The notes beneath the pieces are model-generated. The model was not told the origin of the DNA. It was given only the letters and a program-made list of their open reading frames with translations, and did no database searches. Of a stretch of 64,000 nt of DNA, positions 55,508 through 61,471 are shown one piece after another. Position 1 is the stretch's first letter. Each line of letters starts with the position of its first letter. Origin of the DNA: Candidatus Heimdallarchaeota archaeon. Its GTDB lineage: Archaea > Asgardarchaeota > Heimdallarchaeia > Heimdallarchaeales > Kariarchaeaceae. Both the position numbers and the translations under genes were made by a program. The stretch is taken from the NCBI GenBank assembly GCA_030149205.1, contig JASBSB010000008.1, positions 59,318 to 123,317 on the forward strand, read 5' to 3'.

Positions 55508-56241
55508 TGCCGTCTACAGATCTTGATGCTATAACTAAGAGCAAGGAACGAATTGATTTAAAAGGTAAAACCCGAGACCTTGTCTTTGGAATGCAAGATG
55601 GGTTAATCTCAATCTTGGGACTAGTAGCAGGAGTTTATGGGGCTTACTCTAATCAGCCTCTGATTGTAGTCATAACCGGCTTCACCGGGGCAATGGCCGC
55701 AGCAATTTCTATGGCTGTAGGGTCACTTCTTTCAACTGAGGCAGAGAGAGATATATTAATCGCAGAGATCGATGAAGCAAGAGAACTGTTCAAAGAAAAA
55801 CCGTATCTTGCCCAAGAAAGCCTAATGGGGGAGTTCACAAGTGCAGGTATGGACAAACCAACAGCATACGCTGCGGTAAAGGTTATGTCAAAAAATAAAG
55901 ATGTGTTATTTGACAACTTCAGGAACAGCATACTTGACCTTCCAGCAGTAGAAAAAGAAAATCCATATGTTAATGCAGTTGTTATGTTCATTGCATTCAT
56001 CTTTGGGTCTCTCTTCCCAACCCTACCATTTCTCTTTTTCAGTGGGAGGACTGCATACTATGCAGCTATTATAGCAACAGGTACTGCATTATTTATTTTA
56101 GGGGTTGCCAAAGGCTATTTTGCAAAACAAAATTTCTGGCTCTCTGGCATAAAATTCTTTCTCATCGCCGTAGTGGCAAGTTTATTAAGTGAATACGCTG
56201 GGACTGTGATCAGAGATCTACTTGCTGCAAGGTTTGCATAG
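55507..56241 (+). CDS. VIT1/CCC1-family iron/manganese transporter
   Basis: 244 residues. The family marks FGMQDGLISILGLVAGVYGA near residue 30 and AMAAAISMAVGSLLSTEAERD near 65-85 are present, as is a cytosolic middle region rich in Glu (metal-binding in plant VIT1) and three C-terminal membrane helices. VIT1/CCC1 proteins move Fe(II) or Mn(II) out of the cytosol in exchange for protons. Translationally coupled to the peroxiredoxin. Confidence 0.92.
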   Translation: MPSTDLDAITKSKERIDLKGKTRDLVFGMQDGLISILGLVAGVYGAYSNQPLIVVITGFTGAMAAAISMAVGSLLSTEAERDILIAEIDEARELFKEKPYLAQESLMGEFTSAGMDKPTAYAAVKVMSKNKDVLFDNFRNSILDLPAVEKENPYVNAVVMFIAFIFGSLFPTLPFLFFSGRTAYYAAIIATGTALFILGVAKGYFAKQNFWLSGIKFFLIAVVASLLSEYAGTVIRDLLAARFA

Positions 56242-56339
56242 TTTGTATAACTATCATTTTAAATGATTAATTCATCCATATTTCAAATGGACTTAAACCT
56301 ATTTTGGCTCATCATAACATCTCAATGTTGCTTGATATC

Positions 56340-56930
56340 TTAAACTGGGGTGATGTCAGCATAAGCGATGTAATTACACAAGCGAATGGCATCAATTCTC
56401 TCATAAGCCCTGTACTTGTTTACACATTTCGCAAAAACAGCTTGAATTTTTGCTCTTAGCTCTTTTGCTATGTCCTCGTCAACAAACATCACCATGTCCT
56501 CCGGTAAGTCATCAATCCTATTTTTTTCGATATGTGATTTAGTGACCCGGATTTTGTGGTACTGTAGAGCTAAAGAAAGATATTGAACATACAATTTGAA
56601 ACCGTGGGGATTCTGCTTTGGATTTAAGTGCAACCGCATTATTTCCTCTATTTCAGGGGTAATATTGAACTTCCGTCGCACAAGGTGCTCAGACACATTT
56701 TCTGCGCCAGCTTCATAGATTATTGGGGGATTATGCTCAACAAGCTGATTTATGTAGTAGAAAATTTTGGTTCCCGAAATTATCAGTCTTTTCTTTAATT
56801 GTGAAGAAGTAATCCCAGGGTTCCTTAAAACAAGTATGAAAATCATCATTTTTATCGGATCCTCAAACTGGCTAAGAACAGATTCAATCTCAGGACTTAA
56901 TTGAAGCTTTTTCATATAAAATGTTCTCAA
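56340..56930 (-). CDS. Winged-helix transcription regulator, probable repressor of the divergent gene
   Basis: 196 residues (Met6 is an alternative start). An ArsR-like winged helix is at the N-terminus (SQFEDPIKMMIFILVLRNPGITSSQLKKRLIISGTKI as helix-turn-helix, then the wing). The C-terminal 100 residues are helical with two cysteines (KCVNKY; RLCNYI) that might sense metal or thiols. It is divergent from the MerB-like gene, and a 22-bp inverted repeat lies between them, so it probably controls that gene and itself. Confidence 0.8.
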   Translation of the reverse strand: MRTFYMKKLQLSPEIESVLSQFEDPIKMMIFILVLRNPGITSSQLKKRLIISGTKIFYYINQLVEHNPPIIYEAGAENVSEHLVRRKFNITPEIEEIMRLHLNPKQNPHGFKLYVQYLSLALQYHKIRVTKSHIEKNRIDDLPEDMVMFVDEDIAKELRAKIQAVFAKCVNKYRAYERIDAIRLCNYIAYADITPV

Positions 56931-56970
56931 TCGACAGATATTTTAAAGTATTGACATAATACATATTGTG

Positions 56971-56992
56971 AGCAGTCAAATAATTGACTGCT
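56971..56992. promoter_or_regulatory. 22-bp inverted repeat, probable operator of the MerB-like gene
   Basis: AGCAGTCAA, four bases (ATAA), then TTGACTGCT: 9-bp arms with no mismatch. It lies 25-46 bp before the MerB-like ATG, overlapping where its TATA box should be, and about 40 bp from the regulator start. A second, shorter pair (GTATT/AATAC) lies at 56948-56962. Confidence 0.7.
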
Positions 56993-57016
56993 TAATTTTT
57001 TAAGAGGACAAAAACA

Positions 57017-57631
57017 ATGAGTATAATGTTTTCAGATGAGATTCTTAATTTGCATCTCAAGGTACTGGCGGAGATACTCAAGGGGAAGTCATTTGAGAAA
57101 ATAAAGAATCAGTATTCAGAGGAATTTAAGAGGCTAAACTATTTACAGGTAGCGACAGGACCACTTTTGACGTTTCAGAACGAGCAACTGATAGCTTCAT
57201 ACCCCATATCACCAAGAGAAAGCAGCTACATTGTGAATGTGGAAGGAGTTGGTAAAGGGTATGCCATGTGTGCCATCGACGCCTTAGGTGTCGCATACAC
57301 ATTCATGAAAAAGACCACAGTTGAAACCACCACCAAAGACACAGAAGAAGTGGTTAAAATAGAAGTCGACCCAAATGCAACAACACATGAGGCTATGGAC
57401 GTCTTTGTTACGTACACCCCGTTAGATAGCAAAATCACCAATGCTGCGGTGCAACAATGTCCAAGCATCAATTTTTACCGGGACAGTAAAAACATCCCTG
57501 AACAGTTACAGGTATTGTCTTTCCAAGATGCATTATCTAGAGCAAAGGAGATATTTTCTCAGCAGGAAATCTTGAATTGTATCAAGGGAACTTCAACATG
57601 CACAGCAGACAATGCTTCAGATTGCTGTTAG
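57017..57631 (+). CDS. Organomercurial lyase (MerB)-like protein with cysteine-rich tail
   Basis: 204 residues. MerB breaks carbon-mercury bonds with Cys96, Asp99 and Cys159. Here Cys85, Asp88 (YAMCAIDALG) and Cys148 (QQCPSINF) keep that exact spacing (3 and 63 residues), so the catalytic triad is intact. The C-terminus carries four more cysteines (LNCIKGTSTC, then SDCC at the end), which could bind metal. No merA or merR-type gene is seen; control is likely by the divergent winged-helix protein. Some MerB relatives may not act on mercury. Confidence 0.87.
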   Translation: MSIMFSDEILNLHLKVLAEILKGKSFEKIKNQYSEEFKRLNYLQVATGPLLTFQNEQLIASYPISPRESSYIVNVEGVGKGYAMCAIDALGVAYTFMKKTTVETTTKDTEEVVKIEVDPNATTHEAMDVFVTYTPLDSKITNAAVQQCPSINFYRDSKNIPEQLQVLSFQDALSRAKEIFSQQEILNCIKGTSTCTADNASDCC

Positions 57632-57657
57632 GACGTTAAATCAGGGATTGTTGGCTT

Positions 57658-58136
57658 ATGATAGCAGATTTGGAGCTACTCAGTGAGTATTTGAAGTGGA
57701 GTGACACAACTCTCATAAGTTCTCTTCATGAACTGTCCGAGGAAGAGTTTGAAAAGAGATTTGAAGGGATTTCTGGAAGCATCTCTGGAAAAGCGGGTCA
57801 TATAATTGGGGTCTATGAATTGTTTATTTTGACCATTGAGGGGAACTACCTGAGGGATTCCCAACCCAAAAAGGGCTGGGACAAGCAGCACTTCTCAAGT
57901 TATGGCAAGAGAAACTGATGAAACTACGCAAAGACATGAAAGAGAAAAGAAACAGGTTTTTGGAGCTGCCACTGGCAAAAAATCATTTCGTGAATATAGA
58001 GCTGGCATATCTAGATTCAATCATACATTCCATTCATCACAAGGGACAGATCATCACAATGATAAGACTGATTGGTAAGGAGTTTTCAAGCTCTGATCTT
58101 AATTTGGACTTCTTCAAATTATTTTATAAAGAGTAA
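57658..58136 (+). pseudogene. DinB-family protein gene broken by a frameshift
   Basis: Two frames, 57658-57918 and 57918-58136 (joined as TGATG), encode the two halves of one DinB four-helix protein. The first half ends with the metal-binding His of SGKAGHIIGVYE. The second carries HSIHHKGQIITMIRLIG, giving the H-x3-H pair. The second frame stays open upstream and reads GQAALLKLWQEKLMKLRKD, which joins smoothly to the first half if one A is restored in the A5 run at 57868-57872. Either a recent mutation, a sequencing error in a homopolymer, or slippage. Intact length would be about 160 residues, normal for the family. Confidence 0.78.
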
Positions 58137-58395
58137 AAAGACCTAATCTTTGACATCTGAAATTAAATTATATGGTTTTCAAATTATACAAGAGGCATCA
58201 AAGAGATTTAAAGAAAAATGCAAGACCACACCAACAAAAAATCTAAGACTTAAACCAGCATATAGATAGTTCCCAAAATATTAATATAACTCTGATGAAT
58301 TGTAGTAAACGGAGGAAAGATTCCAAATATTAAGCGAGAGTGAAGTTTGGTTTTTTACTTTCACAGATAAACAACTTAATAACTTAAATTGGGCT
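58137..58395. other. Intergenic region, nothing coding seen
   Basis: 259 bp, AT-rich. Contains a GGAGG at 58312-58316 without a following ORF of any length. No repeat or RNA gene was recognised. Confidence 0.4.
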
Positions 58396-58917
58396 ATGAA
58401 TAATATCGACACAGAGTCAAGAGTGGTCGTATTTAAGATGAGTGAGGTTCTTAGGATAAATTCTAATTTAAGTGAAAAACCCGATAACAATAAAATTGAG
58501 CTTCAAGGTAAAATTACATTAGGATTTCAGTTTTGCCGAAGCGCTATCGGTATCTTCCATCTTGAAGAAAAGAAATTTCTCTCCAGATTAGATATTTTTT
58601 TCTCAAATAAGGGAAAAGCACTAGTTAACAGACCAACACATAGAAAATGGGCAAATCCAAATTTTGAATTGCAAAGGTATGAAAGATTATCAGAGAGAAA
58701 AATTTCAGGCCCACACAAAAACATATATTTCCCTTCAAAAAATAAATCAGAGATACTAGGTTATGCCTATATCCCAAAAGATTTAGAGTTATTCTCTTTT
58801 CAGGGGGTAATCCGATCTCTAATGGAAGAATGGAACATTAAAGTCAGAAATCAAAATACTCTAGACTTTAATCCCTTCAATTTTCTGAACCTTCTCCAAG
58901 GAGAAAATTTACTATGA
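58396..58917 (+). CDS. Unknown protein, first gene of a two-gene module
   Basis: 173 residues, no signal peptide, mixed alpha/beta appearance, basic middle region (RPTHRKWANPNFELQRYERL). ATG start without a clear ribosome site. Overlaps the next gene by 4 bases (ATGA), so the products are made together and probably interact. No family recognised. The module sits in an accessory region next to the CRISPR array. Confidence 0.7.
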   Translation: MNNIDTESRVVVFKMSEVLRINSNLSEKPDNNKIELQGKITLGFQFCRSAIGIFHLEEKKFLSRLDIFFSNKGKALVNRPTHRKWANPNFELQRYERLSERKISGPHKNIYFPSKNKSEILGYAYIPKDLELFSFQGVIRSLMEEWNIKVRNQNTLDFNPFNFLNLLQGENLL

Positions 58918-59882
58918 TTGATGAAATTAAACAACATTTAGTTCAAGACTTTTCAAAGTCACTGGAAATTGAGCAGCTAAATGATGGTTTTCTCGTAACA
59001 ATTCCATTAGAAGATGTTTTTGGGTCATTTTTTATAGTCAAAGTTTATAAGAATAACAAAGGACAGTTCCGGATCACAGATTTAGGTGAAACCATCAGCA
59101 TTTTGGATTCACATTACATAAAAAAACCAGATGATATGTATTTTAAATCTCTTAAAGAAAGATATGGTGTAGATCTAATTTCAGGAAGCTTAGTCTCAGC
59201 TTCGGAAGAAAATTTATATGAATCCATTCTCAATTTGTATTTTGCCTCATTTGAGCTTCAAAATTTGATTTTCATCAAAAATGATGATAATTCAAAAAAA
59301 GATGAATTTTTAGAATTAACTGACAAAACGTTATTCCAAAAATTTCCTAAATACCAAAAATATAGGAATATAAAATTCCAATCTCCAGAAACGATGGTTT
59401 TTTATTCATTTCATTTCTTTGTTCAAGGCATGTTTATTGACGCATTATCCACTGATACAAATGAAGACGCTAGACAAATATTAAAATTGGAGACAGTTAA
59501 AGCCGCAGACTTAAAAATTTCAATAAATAAAGGATTTTATGCAGAATACGAAAGTGATGATAATAACAAAAATCCTAAGAAAGACCCAGCGAAACCAATA
59601 TTAAGAATCGAAACTTCCAAAATAGATAATTCAACTGTAATTACAAAATATTACTCAGATCAAAACTCTTCAATTCGTGAAAGAGATTTTTACCTTAGAG
59701 ATAAACATAAACTTGTTGATTTCACTCAAACAAACCTTATTGTTATCCTTGATGACAGAAAAAATATTGATTGGGATACAGACTTGATTAAAAAACTCAG
59801 TGAATATTCACATGTATACAAATGGAGACAAGATCAGAAAAAACTCAAAGAAAAATTGATGAATAAAAAGAGAGAAGCTTAG
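58914..59882 (+). CDS. DUF1828/DUF1829-like protein
   Basis: 322 residues. The N-terminal 90 residues have the DUF1828 look: a short helix, GFLVTIPLEDVFGSFFIVKV and the hallmark KGQFRITDLGETISIL. The C-terminal half, a mixed alpha/beta domain with a strand FTQTNLIVILDD, may be the DUF1829 part. Such proteins are often found on phages, mobile elements and in defence islands; no biochemical activity is known to me. Basic C-terminus (KKLKEKLMNKKREA). Second gene of the module. Confidence 0.7.
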   Translation: MIDEIKQHLVQDFSKSLEIEQLNDGFLVTIPLEDVFGSFFIVKVYKNNKGQFRITDLGETISILDSHYIKKPDDMYFKSLKERYGVDLISGSLVSASEENLYESILNLYFASFELQNLIFIKNDDNSKKDEFLELTDKTLFQKFPKYQKYRNIKFQSPETMVFYSFHFFVQGMFIDALSTDTNEDARQILKLETVKAADLKISINKGFYAEYESDDNNKNPKKDPAKPILRIETSKIDNSTVITKYYSDQNSSIRERDFYLRDKHKLVDFTQTNLIVILDDRKNIDWDTDLIKKLSEYSHVYKWRQDQKKLKEKLMNKKREA

Positions 59883-60162
59883 AATTCAATCTCATTTGAA
59901 AACTCTGAGGTAACAAAAGATTTCGCTTAACCCGAGTTATGCGACAAATCCAATCCAACTATTACAGGTTTTGAAACAACAGGAACAATTAAAGGAGCCT
60001 GACCTTCAAAGTCAAAGTCTATGAGATTAATAAGTAAATTAAAGGAGTTATTTCTTAGCAATCACAGAGTAAGAGGTTTTTATAAGACAAAGAATAAAGT
60101 GAGAAAAAAATTAATCAGATGCCATAAATCTTATATTTTGTAGTTTAAATTTTTTATTAACC
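59883..60162. other. Intergenic region with hairpin and very short basic ORF
   Basis: 280 bp. An imperfect hairpin (CGCTTAAC and GTTATGCG around CCGA) lies at 59924-59943. A 40-codon frame at 60021-60143 encodes a very basic peptide (KNKVRKKLIRCHKSYIL), which could be a decayed gene fragment; there is no support for its expression. Confidence 0.3.
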
Positions 60163-61020
60163 TTGAATACAATACTAAAGAAGGATAACAAAATAGATTA
60201 TTGGGGGAAATCTGCACTTAGGGTATTGTTTGTAGCGATGGTACTTGTTGGTATATTATTTCACGCTTATTTACTATATGTCGGTCCAGTACTGGAAATG
60301 CTCACACGATCAATTTTTGCCTTCTTAGGAGCTGTAGCGATCATATTTTTGCTCATACTTATTTATCGCAGGTTTATTTTTCCTAAGACCTATGTCAGGA
60401 AGTACATAAGTGAAGTGTTTAATTTTTTAATGTTAATTCCCTTGTTGAACTTAGTATTGGTTGATACACAAAACACAATACTCAGCTTTCTCAATCTCCT
60501 ATTTATTGATTTGATTATCTTTTTCTTCATGCTCAATGAGCAGCAATTTTTAAGATTCCAGACCATTGTGGCTCTCGAAAAAAATAAACTGCTCCTTCAA
60601 TACAAATTTAAATTATTCAAATCCTTCGACTATGATTACCAACTTGACAAACAGAGTGTGTTTTTTGGGCTCACTAAAACAACCAAACTCTCTTGGGTAA
60701 AAGGAAAACGGGAGACATTGATCTCTCTTAGGGATGTTGAGTCACACTATCCAAATACAGAGTTAAACCTTTACCTCTATTCTTATAATTCAAAGGAAAA
60801 GGTGCTTTCAAGATATGTGCTACTATTGGATGTAAATTACATGATTGTGGAACAGTGGCTTACACAATTTGAGGAGAATCAGGTCAACATAAACTGGTAT
60901 TCAGATGGCTCTAGGACTCGAAGAACAGATGAGCTTATTCAAGTCAGGGCACTCAGATTCCCCCCAAAGGCTTTAAGAGATAATTCATTGTTAAGGCAAG
61001 CTGTGGAATCTGAATCTTAA
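60163..61020 (+). CDS. Membrane protein of unknown function
   Basis: 285 residues, TTG start. Four hydrophobic helices fill the first 125 residues in two hairpins (VLFVAMVLVGILFHAYLL; FAFLGAVAIIFLLILIY; FLMLIPLLNLVLV; FLNLLFIDLIIFFFML). The remaining 160 residues are probably a cytosolic domain of beta strands. Asp/Lys-rich and not resembling a known transporter. It lies between the DUF1828-like module and the CRISPR array. Confidence 0.72.
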   Translation: MNTILKKDNKIDYWGKSALRVLFVAMVLVGILFHAYLLYVGPVLEMLTRSIFAFLGAVAIIFLLILIYRRFIFPKTYVRKYISEVFNFLMLIPLLNLVLVDTQNTILSFLNLLFIDLIIFFFMLNEQQFLRFQTIVALEKNKLLLQYKFKLFKSFDYDYQLDKQSVFFGLTKTTKLSWVKGKRETLISLRDVESHYPNTELNLYLYSYNSKEKVLSRYVLLLDVNYMIVEQWLTQFEENQVNINWYSDGSRTRRTDELIQVRALRFPPKALRDNSLLRQAVESES

Positions 61021-61194
61021 ATTGATAGGTAAGTAAAACAAATCTACAAAGATTAGACTAACCAAATAATATAAAGCTTCAAACTATCAATGTATTCAAG
61101 TTACAGAATAGATTCCTTTAGGCTTACAGCTAGGAAAATATACCAGACACTCTTCTGTGAAAGAACACATGAACTATTGCTGAAATCAAGTTGT

Positions 61195-61362
61195 TTATTC
61201 ATTTTTCTCATTATCCCCAAACACTTCATCTTCAATTTCCTCGATGCTCATATGCTTAATCATCTTAAAATAGACTCCATATGCATCTGAAAGAGAGAAA
61301 TCTGGATTTTTATTCTGGATTGCGATAAGCAGGTTTTTCATTCGATCTGCATCCTCTGACAT
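61195..61362 (-). CDS. Small acidic protein, 55 residues
   Basis: A 55-codon frame from ATG at 61362, overlooked by length cut-offs. The product MSEDADRMKNLLIAIQNKNP continues with an amphipathic helical pattern and a strongly acidic C-terminus (EEIEDEVFGDNEKNE). No ribosome site is evident, and expression is unproven. It lies 109 bp from the first CRISPR repeat, so a leader-proximal or regulatory role should not be assumed. No family recognised. Confidence 0.5.
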   Translation of the reverse strand: MSEDADRMKNLLIAIQNKNPDFSLSDAYGVYFKMIKHMSIEEIEDEVFGDNEKNE

Positions 61363-61471
61363 TTCTATATTTTATTCAAGTTGAAACCACATAAATGAAT
61401 TGCGGTCAAATTTTCCCTTGTTTACATCCTAATACAGGTATTTTGAACAATGCAGGAGAGATATTGGTGAA

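Noticed and set aside
59924..60143. Insertion-sequence remnant (hairpin plus basic 40-codon frame)
   Set aside because: No matching inverted copy, target duplication or transposase motif could be found nearby.
61090..61290. 66-codon plus-strand frame before the array
   Set aside because: It overlaps the more protein-like minus-strand 55-codon frame and has a low-complexity hydrophobic product; neither is proven, but this one is weaker.
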